Both the position numbers and the translations under genes were made by a program. The notes below the pieces were generated by a model. The model was not told the DNA's origin and searched no databases. It saw only the letters and a program-made list of their open reading frames with translations. Positions 33,486 to 42,500 of a DNA stretch of 64,000 bases are shown here, in pieces. The stretch is from Rhynchopus sp. YZ270_cl-10 (Eukaryota; Euglenozoa; Diplonemea; Diplonemida; Diplonemidae). Where the stretch lies: positions 682,001-746,000 of the forward strand of contig OZ037883.1 of assembly GCA_964035575.1 (NCBI GenBank), read 5' to 3'. Within the stretch, counting starts at the first letter, position 1. Each line of letters begins with the position of its first letter.

Positions 33486-33568
33486 CACATCAGACAGAAG
33501 CTGTACCTCATCGCTGGCTTGCGCCTCAGAGAGGGATGAACCGAATTGAAAGCATTTCTCATCATGTG
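33486..33568 (-). ncRNA. C/D-box snoRNA, copy 1
   Basis: Reading the minus strand, CACA pairs with TGTG to form the terminal stem. Box C is ATGATGA (33565-33559), box D' is CTGA (33529-33526), box C' is CGATGA (33513-33508) and box D is CTGA (33493-33490). The D' guide includes TTCGGTTCATCCC, complementary for 13 nt to GGGATGAACCGAA, which I recall as a conserved segment of eukaryotic large-subunit rRNA. Such RNAs guide fibrillarin to 2'-O-methylate the rRNA base paired five positions upstream of the box. The D guide (GGTACAGCTTCTGT) has no target I know. A near-identical copy lies at 39179-39262. Box order, spacing, stem and guide all fit. Confidence 0.8.
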
Positions 33569-34267
33569 TGAAATCAGCGGAAACGGGAACAGCAAAAGAA
33601 ACGAATCTCACCTCAGCGCGAAGACCTAACGTGGGCAGCGGAGTGGGTTATGTCGGTACCCTGCCCAGAAGGCGCTTTAGCTAGGATGTCTCGGCTATTT
33701 ATGGAAATGGCGGGAACCACATGGTGATTCTGCGACAAGCAGCGTTTGGTGGGAATGACCCAGAATAAAGAGTAACCAAAAAGAGCTGTTTTGTTGTTTT
33801 GCTTGTTAATATGTCAGATGATAGAACAGCGAAGGTATGCCAAACAAACAGTAGCATATTCTGTTCTGTTCTAATTGTTTTGTGGGAATTGTTGTCGAAA
33901 ACTTGTAGAATAGTGCAGACACACCCAAGGATGTGCTGCACTAGAATAGGTTTGGTTCCGCTACGTTTTCAACACAGAGGAAGAAAACTTGATGCGTAGT
34001 TCTTATAAAAAGGGTTCAAATTCAATTGAAAGAGGTTTTCACGCAGGTCCTCCATTTGCTTCGCCAAAGAGGAAACTTCAGTGTGAAGCAAAGGCCCGCA
34101 AAACCAAACGTAAGCAAAAGGGAACAAAAGAGAACAAACCTGGCAAAGGCTTCTTGAACAAGCCCACCTGCCATGTGGTTGTACAAATAAAGACTGGTCG
34201 AAAGTGGAACACGGCACCAACGCGCACATGCAGTTACCCCAAATACAACCAATGAATCAATAAAAAA

Positions 34268-34306
34268 CAGTTGGAAGTGCAAACGCCTCTGCAGACGCAA
34301 ACACAG
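34268..34306 (-). ncRNA. Dispersed hairpin family III, copy b
   Basis: Minus sense GTGTTTGCGTCTGCAGAGGC continues GTTTGCAC. GTG/CAC forms an outer stem and CGTC/GGCG an inner one. It lies ~550 bp beyond the peroxidase stop. Confidence 0.35.
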
Positions 34307-34847
34307 AAATAAAAAAGGAAAAAGGCAGTTCATGAGTTCATTTTCAACAATTGAAAAGCGGAGTGAGGGGGAGAAATGTTCAAAACAGACAGAAATGATG
34401 AAAGCTTAAAGAAATGCGGGTACACTGTGTGTGGTTCCCGCATAGAAACTTCGACACTTCTGCTTTAATTTATAGAGATGCAACGGCAAATGAAAATAGG
34501 AAACAGAATGAATGAACACCTGTCAAAAGAAAGGTGGGAGGGAATGAGGGAAGTCATGTGACACAGAGCTTTGCTGAACAATGTGATAAGGAACAGCGAA
34601 CGTGAACCCTCTGCAAAACAGTGGGAACACATTGTGTCGGTTGTGTGTGTTTCAGAAAAGCCTGTGTGCAGAAGAGGTTCGAAAAATGAGTGCGCGTGTG
34701 TGCAGAGAGAGACACACCCACACATCTGTATGTGTTGCATGACAAGGAAATAAAGAATACAAGCGATGAGAGAGAATAAGTCGCACTGCAAAAGTGCAGA
34801 GGACAAAATGTAAAATGAAAAGCAAGCAATTGAAAATCAAATCAGCT

Positions 34848-36077
34848 TCAAGCAAAGTTAACACCGTTCTCCTGCAGCTGGCGCCAGGCTGCCACAAAGT
34901 GTGTCTCGAAGAGAGCACGGTCAGTCGAGAAGGTCCTCACAATGTTGCTCAGTCTTGCGTCCTGACGCATCACCATGTCAATCGGGAGCATGATGAAGCG
35001 GGGCTGGGGTCCACCACGGTACTGCAGGTCCGTGCCGTCGGACTCTGCCGTATTTGGTCCCCACGGACCATTGATAAGATTGAAAAAATACTCAATCCCG
35101 AAGACGAGGTTGTTCGCCGTCCACAGTCCCTCGTTTCCGCTGATCGCAAGGTGCATGGCACCCATGTTGTGTCCGCCCATCAGCGCAACCATCTTGAAGA
35201 GTGCGTCTGCGTCCGTGTCCAGCGAGAACCCAAGCTCCGCAAACTTCACAAAGAAGTAGTCAAGTGTCTCGCGGTGCGGGAAGGCGTCGTTGTTGATGTG
35301 CTTCAGCGGCATGCGCTCTGCCACACCCACACAGAGCTCGTCCGTCTCCGTGGGGGCCACGAAGTCAATGCGTCCCGGGCGGAAGAAGAGCGACGGGCTT
35401 CCCATGTACTCAAGGGCGGTGTTGCCTGCAAGCTGGTACAGGTCTGCGTAGGTGATGAACGGAAACGCTGCCTTCACCGGCTCAAGTGCGTCCGTGGCCA
35501 CGTCGACCCCTGCGTTGTCGGGTAGCGCGTTCTCCGGTGTTGTTCTGATGCACCCGCCAGTCGTCCCCCCAATCGGCATCGCAGCACCGTTGAACTGCCC
35601 ACAGCTGTGCCACGCAAGGCGCACCAGCAGCGGCCGCATCGACGAGGGGCTGCTCTCAATCAACGCCACCAGCGCCTCCACCACATCCAGGTACTGCTCC
35701 CGCACAGCCTCCAGGATGCTCTGTCCGGGGAGAGTCAGCGAGTTCCCAAAGTCGCGCTCAACCACAGGTGCGTCAGTTGCAGGTGCATCTGTTGCCGGTG
35801 CGTCAGTGGCCGGTGCGTCTGTCGCAGGTGCGTCCGTCTCAGGCACAACAGGCACGGGTGCGTCTGTCGCAGGCACTGGTGCCTCCGTCACAACTGGTGG
35901 TGTGGGGTCTGTCGGTGCTGGGACCGGTGGGTTTGTCGGAGCTGGTGGTGTCGTGGGACGTGGCGGTGCTGGTTCTGGCGTGCGACGTGGCGGACGTGTG
36001 CGGCGAGGTCTCTGCGCTTCGACACTGGTGACGGTGCTTGCCACCAACAGCAGACACATGTACACGGCACACTTCAT
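34848..36077 (-). CDS. Secreted class-I-like haem peroxidase with mucin-like linker
   Basis: A single exon encodes 409 residues. A signal peptide (~1-21) is followed by a Pro/Thr-rich linker (22-106) containing tandem ATDAP repeats at about 84-104, then a peroxidase domain (~110-409). Distal residues R153, W156 and H157 (RLAWH) and proximal H303 (GGHNMG) are present, with W319 after it. ADLYQLAG and FRPGR are signatures of the ascorbate/cytochrome c peroxidase class. The enzyme would reduce hydrogen peroxide with a haem cofactor; the electron donor cannot be told. Class I enzymes are usually intracellular, so a secreted form on a probably O-glycosylated stalk is unusual. Its leader shares a structured segment (36219-36282) with the next gene, suggesting joint regulation. 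Confidence 0.88.
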   Translation of the reverse strand: MKCAVYMCLLLVASTVTSVEAQRPRRTRPPRRTPEPAPPRPTTPPAPTNPPVPAPTDPTPPVVTEAPVPATDAPVPVVPETDAPATDAPATDAPATDAPATDAPVVERDFGNSLTLPGQSILEAVREQYLDVVEALVALIESSPSSMRPLLVRLAWHSCGQFNGAAMPIGGTTGGCIRTTPENALPDNAGVDVATDALEPVKAAFPFITYADLYQLAGNTALEYMGSPSLFFRPGRIDFVAPTETDELCVGVAERMPLKHINNDAFPHRETLDYFFVKFAELGFSLDTDADALFKMVALMGGHNMGAMHLAISGNEGLWTANNLVFGIEYFFNLINGPWGPNTAESDGTDLQYRGGPQPRFIMLPIDMVMRQDARLSNIVRTFSTDRALFETHFVAAWRQLQENGVNFA

Positions 36078-37210
36078 GGCTGGGCTTTGTGGGGTGTGGT
36101 TTCACTTGCAAATATGTGTGTGTTGAGATCTGTGAACAGGGTGGTGGTGTGGTGTGGCTTTGTTGGTAGGTTGGTAGTAACACGACACAGTGGGTGGAAT
36201 GAAGAACCACTGTGGACTGGGTTGTTGATTTCTTGGGTGACACAAGAAACGATAATTTCGACTAAACTATCGCAAAGGTGAGGGTTGTGAGGGAGGCTAA
36301 TGGTGATGGGTGATCGGTACTTTGTTTTTGAAATTAGCTTGCTTCGCTGCTGAAGACAGTGTTTTCTGCAAGATCATATTTGAAAGAAAAATAAACACAC
36401 TTTTCCTGGGCAGTGTCTGTTGTAGTAAAGCAACAACAGTAATAAATGACATGAATAAAGCATGCAAACCTGCCCTCTATTCCAGAAAGTGTGTGACAAA
36501 TTTTGGGTTTTTTTTTGTATAGTTTTAGTGCGACTGCATTTCCAATGACGAAATGAGGACCTGTATAGCTCTGTCCAAGCAGCACCAGCAACACAACAAA
36601 GCCAACAAGGGCAAACGTTGTGTTGTGTTGACAGACGGTAACAAAAAAAATAATAATTTGAGAGCAAAAAATGTGCGGGAAGGAGTGCCTCTCGGGATGA
36701 GTGTTCTTGCAGTGCGCCTTCATTCAACACACCCACGAGGTGGTGCTCCTGCTTCCCAACAAGAAAAACAAGGTAAAAGCAAAGGTGAAAGACAAGAGAG
36801 GAAAGACAAAGAAACAACGCGAAAATAAATACGCCGTTCCGTCCAACTTTTGTTGTGTTGGTTGACGGACGTTAACAAAAAAATAATGGTTGCTCTGTTT
36901 GAAATGAAAGCGTCAGGTTTCCCCAGCAAGCTGCGAACCTGAAAAACCTATCTCCTGGTTCATAATAGTAAAAGTGACTGTTGCCAATAATATAAACGGC
37001 AAGAAAACGGTGACAAGGGCAAATTCGAATGAAACCCCGGGCTGGGCAGGAGGAAAGGGGAAAGCCAGTTTGCAAACTAATGCAGAGGCTCCAGAGCAGG
37101 CGTGAGGTGCAAATGTGCGCCGCACACACAACTCAAGCGGTAAACAGGTAGAAGCAAACGACATCGTTGCAAATAGATCTATAAGCAAAACAATAATGTA
37201 TCATCCTTCA
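36078..37210. other. Gene-free stretch upstream of the peroxidase gene
   Basis: About 1.1 kb with no supported gene. It holds the shared leader segment at 36219-36282. Otherwise it is AT-rich, with two similar TGTTGTGTTG-containing patches near 36620 and 36855. Confidence 0.5.
36219..36282 (-). promoter_or_regulatory. Shared leader segment with RNA hairpin, peroxidase copy
   Basis: It lies ~140-205 nt upstream of the peroxidase ATG. In gene sense, CGATAGTTT and AAATTATCG form a 9-bp stem around the loop AGTCG, followed by TTTCTTGTGTCACCC and then a purine-rich run and CAACAACC. The copy at 39109-39172 keeps the stem through compensating and wobble changes. It may be a 5'-UTR structure, a promoter or a small RNA gene. 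Confidence 0.5.
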
Positions 37211-39073
37211 TCAGACCGGTCCGGCGGCGGCGCCTCCGTTGCCAGCCCCAGCACCAGCACAGGACGTTGCGCACGAGGAAGTGGCGGCAGGGGGCGTGAA
37301 GTCATCAGGGCACCACGAGGAGACACACATGCCGGCAGCTCCCTCCCCCGAGGTACCCGCCTCCCAAGCACACTCAGGCATCGCAGCGTTACAGGCCGTC
37401 TCGTCCGCAAGCCCATCACACGCCGTCGCACCCTGTCGCACAAAGACCGCCACGTTCGCAAGCGGCGCAGTCAGGGCAGGGAGCTCCTCAACAGTCCCCG
37501 CAGGCACAAGCTTCCGGAAGGCAACTGTCGGGTGCGTCGCACCGTCTGCCCCGTCGTCCGCAACACCCACACCCACACCCTGCTGGAACGTCGGGGCACA
37601 GCTCCCCGTATCCCACCCAGCATCAGGCAGCAGCGACACCAGCCCGCCGTTTGTGGGCGTCGAGCACGGTGGACAGTGGTACGTCGCCACAAGCACCTCG
37701 CACGGCTTCTCCTCACAGTTGAACGGGCAGGCCACGCGCAGCACGTTGTCCGCCCCAATCACACCCGCAATGTCCACCGGGAAGAACGCCGCCATGTTCG
37801 CCTGCACAAAGGCAGGCGGGAAGTTCGCAAACGTCACCGAGGGCTCCCCGTTCGGGTGCATCCCCTCCCTAACCTCCTCGCCTGCCCCAAAGCTGTCCAC
37901 AGTGCCTTCTGGGCTCACAACCTCAACCTCAACGGGCTCCCCGCCGTCCACACAGGGCTCCGTCGTCTCCCCCCCTGTTGGTGTGGGTGGGGTCGGCGGT
38001 GTGCCAGCAGGCGAGTTCGTGTTGCCCTCTGGGGTTGGTGGCGATGGTGGTGTCGGCGGTGTGCCGGACGGGGAGTTTGTGTTCCCTTCTGGTGTTGGTG
38101 GCGATGGTGGTGTCGGTGGTGTCCCAGCAGGTGAGTCCGTGTTCCCTTCTGGGGTTGGCGGTGTCGGTGGTGTGGGCGGTGTGCCGGACGGGGAGTCTGT
38201 GTTGCCCTCTGGGGTTGGTGGTGTTGGCGGCGTGGGTGGCGATGGTGGTGTCGGCGGTGTCCCAGCAGGTGAGTCTGTGTTGCCCTCTGGGGTTGGCGGT
38301 GTCGGTGGTGTGGGTGGGGTCGGTGGCGACGGTGGTGTGCCGGACGGGGAGTCTGTGTTCCCCTCTGGGGTTGGTGGCGATGGTGGTGTCGGCGGTGGTG
38401 TCCCAGCAGGCGAGTCTGTGTTCCCTCCTGGAGGCGTAGGCGGGCGTGGCGGTGGTCCCGAAGGCGAGTCCGTCCTGCCTCCTGTTGGCGGCGTGGGTGG
38501 TGTAGGTGGTGTAGGTGGTGTCGGCGGCCTTGGCGGTGGTCCCGAAGGAGAGTCCGTCCTGCCCCCTGTCGGCGGTGTAGGCGGTGTAGGCGGCCTTGGC
38601 GGTGGTCCCGAAGGCGAGTACGTCTTGCTCCACCATGGCGGCGACGGCGGCGACGGCGGACTGCCACCGGGTGACTTGGTCTTGCAGCCCCTCTCGTACT
38701 TGCCCTTCTTCTTGTACTCCTTCTTACCCCACTTCTCGTACTTGCCCTTCCAGGTCCTCCCACCTCCCCACCTCTCCTGCTTCTCCTTCTCACCCTTGTT
38801 CCACCTCCCCACGCGACCGCCGTGGCGACTGCTGCTGCGACCACTGTGGCGGCTGCTGCTGCGGCCACCGCTCCTGCTCCAGCTCCTGCTCCTGCCCCTG
38901 TAGCGACTCCCCCCGCCACGGGACATCCCCCCGCGACTCGACCCACGCTGACGCGACCTCGTCAGCACGCCAGCATCCCGGCCATCCATCTCAGTGTGCC
39001 CACCCACATCCGCATCCGCACACATCGCAGTCGACAGAAGAAGCAACGCAGCTCCGCATTTGCGCATCATCAT
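37211..39073 (-). CDS. Secreted proline-rich repeat protein with cysteine-rich C-terminus
   Basis: The frame is open from 39133, but the first of three adjacent ATGs at 39073 is the likely start because it opens a signal peptide (MRKCGAALLLLSTAMCA). The product is then 620 residues. An Arg/Ser/Gly-rich basic segment (~35-130) precedes about 230 residues of tandem repeats built on SPSGPPPRPPTPP and NTDSPAGTPPTPP, then a cysteine-containing domain whose end reads ACNAAMPECAW and CVSSWC. Proline-rich repeats with short cysteine modules are typical of protist cell-surface or wall proteins. The repeats are uneven, as if built by unequal exchange, and show as GGT/GGC-rich DNA at 37980-38660. It shares an upstream segment with the peroxidase gene and is preceded by a snoRNA. 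No enzyme function is suggested. Confidence 0.72.
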   Translation of the reverse strand: MMMRKCGAALLLLSTAMCADADVGGHTEMDGRDAGVLTRSRQRGSSRGGMSRGGGSRYRGRSRSWSRSGGRSSSRHSGRSSSRHGGRVGRWNKGEKEKQERWGGGRTWKGKYEKWGKKEYKKKGKYERGCKTKSPGGSPPSPPSPPWWSKTYSPSGPPPRPPTPPTPPTGGRTDSPSGPPPRPPTPPTPPTPPTPPTGGRTDSPSGPPPRPPTPPGGNTDSPAGTPPPTPPSPPTPEGNTDSPSGTPPSPPTPPTPPTPPTPEGNTDSPAGTPPTPPSPPTPPTPPTPEGNTDSPSGTPPTPPTPPTPEGNTDSPAGTPPTPPSPPTPEGNTNSPSGTPPTPPSPPTPEGNTNSPAGTPPTPPTPTGGETTEPCVDGGEPVEVEVVSPEGTVDSFGAGEEVREGMHPNGEPSVTFANFPPAFVQANMAAFFPVDIAGVIGADNVLRVACPFNCEEKPCEVLVATYHCPPCSTPTNGGLVSLLPDAGWDTGSCAPTFQQGVGVGVADDGADGATHPTVAFRKLVPAGTVEELPALTAPLANVAVFVRQGATACDGLADETACNAAMPECAWEAGTSGEGAAGMCVSSWCPDDFTPPAATSSCATSCAGAGAGNGGAAAGPV

Positions 39074-39108
39074 CGTTGTGTTGTGTTTGTGTATAGGTTC
39101 AATCTGAC

Positions 39109-39172
39109 GGTTGTTGCTTTTTTGGGGTGACACAAGAAACGATAATATTGACTACATTATCGCAAAGGTGAG
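39109..39172 (-). promoter_or_regulatory. Shared leader segment with RNA hairpin, proline-rich gene copy
   Basis: In gene sense CGATAATGT and ATATTATCG pair over 9 bp around AGTCA, followed by TTTCTTGTGTCACCCC, an A-rich run and CAACAACC. It lies ~36-100 nt upstream of the ATG. Compared with 36219-36282, the loop and flanks are kept and the stem changes preserve pairing. Confidence 0.5.
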
Positions 39173-39178
39173 TTGCAT

Positions 39179-39262
39179 CACATCAGACAGAAGCTGTACC
39201 TCATCGCTGGCTTTGCGCCTCAGAGAGGGATGAACCGAATTGAAAGCATTTCTCATCATGTG
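39179..39262 (-). ncRNA. C/D-box snoRNA, copy 2
   Basis: It is nearly identical to 33486-33568, with one extra T between D' and C'. Boxes C (ATGATGA), D' (CTGA), C' (CGATGA) and D (CTGA), the CACA/TGTG stem and both guides are intact. It lies directly upstream of the shared leader of the proline-rich gene and on the same strand, so it may be cut from the same precursor. Confidence 0.8.
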
Positions 39263-39311
39263 TAGGTTCGCAATAACTACGCACTCCGACGAGAGGTCCG
39301 CAGTGTGGTAT
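39263..39311 (-). ncRNA. Possible single-hairpin RNA next to the snoRNA
   Basis: GGTTCG and CGAACC close a ~50-nt hairpin with an inner CACT/AGTG stem and a large internal loop, followed by TACACA. That resembles a one-hairpin H/ACA RNA, as found in kinetoplastids and Euglena. However, the ACA would overlap the start of the C/D RNA, and no second copy exists at the 33.5-kb locus. Confidence 0.25.
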
Positions 39312-39544
39312 TCGAACCTTCTCAACCCTGAAACTCAAAAAACACTGTACCTTTTTTCCTTTTGTTCATTTTGATGTACTTAAACTAGTTGCTGGGTAAA
39401 TGGTGCGCAACCATCACGGGGACGGTATAGTGTTGTATTGGTGTATACCAAGGCAAAACAGGCAGGGGGGTAATAAGCATGCACGCATGAAAATAACGCA
39501 ACGCAAAGATAAAGAAAAATATAACAATGGTTAGGGTTAGACAC

Positions 39545-42500
39545 TTAATCTGCAAAGAAGGCGACCCCTTTGGCTGCCCAGAAATGTTTGTTGTCGTCTT
39601 TGACAAGGACGTCGAGGATGTTGTTGGCGTCGCCACGGGACCTGCAGGAGAAGCAGGGAATGCCGAGGACGTTCTCGACGGGCTCGACCTTCTCTTTGTA
39701 CATCTGGAGGAAGTCGTCGCCAGATGTCTTCCTCTTCTTCTCTTGCTTGAGGATGACGGTCTCGGGTGCCACCACGTCCTCGACACCCACGCAGAGCAGA
39801 GGGGGAAACGTCTGCTGCAGCTGGCTCACCTGTGTCGTAAGGCCGTTCGTCTCAGAGTCCCACTTAGCACCATCCAACACCACGTTCCTGAGGTACAGCT
39901 CGCGTGGCGATGATTCAAACTCACTATCAAAGTTGTGCTTGCTAACCGTGACCGTCATGCCGATATCGCTGAGCGGCTTGACGACAATCTCCGCAACATG
40001 CTCAAGGAAGGCAGGGAGCAGCCCCTTAGGGTACTTCATCCCGCCCAGCCAGAGGGAGGACGGCATCCCTGATTCCTCCCAGTTCGAGAGCTGTTCGTGG
40101 CGCTGCTGCAGGTACACAGACCACCGAGGCAGGTTGTAGTCCAGCTTCGTCGCGTGGTCCCAGTGGTGCGGGACCTCCCCCCGCAGGACACACTCGATCA
40201 CCGCGTACTCGTTCTCGTACAGGTTGCGGAAGCCATACAAACCACACAGCACGTTCTTCAGCGACTGTCGCACGTCGCGAACCGTTGCGTCCAAAGCACA
40301 GATCTCGGACTTCAAGTATCTTTCAAGTGGCCCAGCCTGGACAGGCGCACGTAATAATGGCGGACTCGTCTCCCTCCTGCGCGAGTCAGACAGAGGGCAC
40401 AGGCCGTTCATCTTAGAGAGCAGCAACTCAATAGCACGGTTCGCCTGTTTGTAATCAATGTCGTGCTTCTTATTCTTCTGCGGGCAGCTGTCCTGCAGCT
40501 TCATCACAGACTCCAACAAGGTTTCGGGTGCGGCCAGCAGGTCGACAGAGTTTTGTATGCCGAACACTGCTGGGGTGTCCTGCACGGGGATGCTTGAGAT
40601 CTGCGTTGCTACGTCTGCTGCACTCATGTCCCAGTGGAGGACGCAGCCTGGCGCCATTTCGATGGGTTCGCTGGAGGTAAGTGGGACCTCGGCAAGCTGC
40701 TTCAGATAGAGGGTGATCTGCGACAGTACTGCACTTCTGTCTGTCTCGTCTGCCACTTCCCCTGCGAAGAAGATGCCTGCCATGCTCTCGATACACTCAA
40801 AGTCGACAGGCTTGCAGCGCGACCCTACGTCGCCCAGCATGGAGAAGTGGTGGTGCAGGAACCCAGCCATCGCAGGCACATCCGACACCTGGAAGACGTG
40901 GTCCAACCCCCATCCGTTGGGGGAGTAGCGGCCTCGGTTGCGCAGGATCGAGTGAATGAGGCACATCGAGTAGACAAGCGTCTTGTACTCGGGGCGTACA
41001 AACGCTGACACCAGGTCCGCTGACAGAGTGTCCATAACCGTCCGCATCGAACGCCGCAAGCCGGGTGGGCGATTTCTCGAGATCTTGCTGCAGTTTTCGA
41101 CAAGGAACAGTGGCAGCTCATCAATCATGTTCAGGTCCGCTGTTAGAAGCATCTTCGCCTGGTTGTGGAAGCCCGGCTTCGGCTCCTCCTGGAGTTTTGT
41201 TGTGCGCGTCTTTGAGTTGGGCAACAGTGCCAAGTCGCGTATCGTAGGTGACACCGCATTGGTGACGTCGTCGCGAAGCTCTTTAAGGGCTTCTTCGAGC
41301 TTGCGCGCCATCTCCATCTCTTCCTTTGCCTGCTCGTTTTCGATGTGCTGTTTCACCTTCTCGAGGATCGGGACTGAAAAATGAATGTTCTGCAGGAGTA
41401 CCCAGGCCCCTGAGAGCATCTCCCGCTCGATGAGCGACCAGGCAGGGATCTCGTCCATTTCTTGCGTTGTGGTCTCGAACTCTTCTTTGGAAGACGGGTC
41501 CTGCGCACAGATCGTGATACGCGTGGAGGCCCTGGACCTGGATGAGAGGCTAAGCGCCCTGGCTTTGGCTGCTGCTGGCTGGGCCTCGGGGACGTCTTCT
41601 TGCTCGTCACGGCGCTTCTCCTCGTCTTCTCCTACTGTCACCACGCAGAGTCTCTGCTTCAGCTTTTTGCTCAACAAATCCAACTCCCCTGAGGGGTCCA
41701 CTCCGTGGGAGATCAGGCACAGGAGCGGCTCTGCCACGTTCGACGAGTTGACGGCATCTACATAAGACTTGTCAGCAGGCTCCGAGTATTCCTCACCAAT
41801 GAAGGCTGCCACGAACTGCTTGGACGCCTGCACAATGCGGTCCTGCCTGAAGCACCGTATCATGAGGAACGTGTCAAAGAGGCGTGAACTGGTTTCGGGG
41901 AAGTCAACAGGCAGCATGATGTTCTCGGGGTGCTCGTGTTCAAGCCATTGGCGGAATCCTTCTTTCTGTTCGTCGATCATTTTTGAGATGTGCCGGAAGT
42001 GTTCGTAGCGGTCAGAGAGGAACTTTGCGTTCATGCGTGACGGGAGGGGGACCCAGTTGGGGAGGGTGCACTGCTGTGCGTCGAAGGCCTCTTCCTCCTC
42101 TCCGTCGCCTGCGACTGCCTCGCACCCCAGCACAGCTAGGTCCGCCTCGAGTATATTATTCATCTGCTCATCGTAGGCGCTGACGTTGATCGTGCATGTC
42201 TTCGGGGGGCAGAGATCAGGCTCGGGCACCTCAATGCCTACATGGCGTGGGCGTTCTACTTCTTCGTCATCATTTCGTTCGTCATCCGGGGCACGTGTCG
42301 CAGTGAGCACAATGGCGTGCTTCGGGCTGGAGCTCTTCGCCTCAGATGCGTCCGTCTCAGGTGTGATGCCAGCAAAGCAGTCGTGTGCCCGCATCGCTGC
42401 AAGAATGACATCGTCCGAAAAGAGCTCTTGATTGTCGCTCTTCGTCGCAAAGTCGTTGTCGCACTCTCTTGTGTACCGACGGCAGCCTAGTCCAAAGGTG

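Larger units (their letters stand above)
33317..34847. other. Gene-free stretch between peroxidase and J-domain genes
   Basis: About 1.5 kb without a supported protein gene. It holds a C/D snoRNA-like gene at 33486-33568 and a hairpin family III copy at 34268-34306. The remainder shows nothing I can name. Confidence 0.55.
39074..39544. other. Spacer with leader hairpin and snoRNA
   Basis: About 470 bp between the proline-rich gene and the dynein stop. In minus-strand order it holds a hairpin at 39311-39263, a C/D snoRNA (39262-39179) and the shared leader segment (39172-39109). The part next to the dynein stop is AT-rich. Confidence 0.6.

Noticed and set aside
37239-38903. Long plus-strand Gly/Val-rich frame
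   Set aside because: It is the antisense shadow of the proline-rich repeats; signal peptide and cysteine domain are on the minus strand.
39300-39312. tRNA B-box-like GGTATTCGAACC
   Set aside because: The spacing is wrong by one base, there is no A box and no cloverleaf; it is better explained as the arm of a hairpin next to the snoRNA.
39525-39540. CTAACCCTAACC telomere-like repeats after the dynein stop
   Set aside because: Only two units in ordinary gene context; chance.
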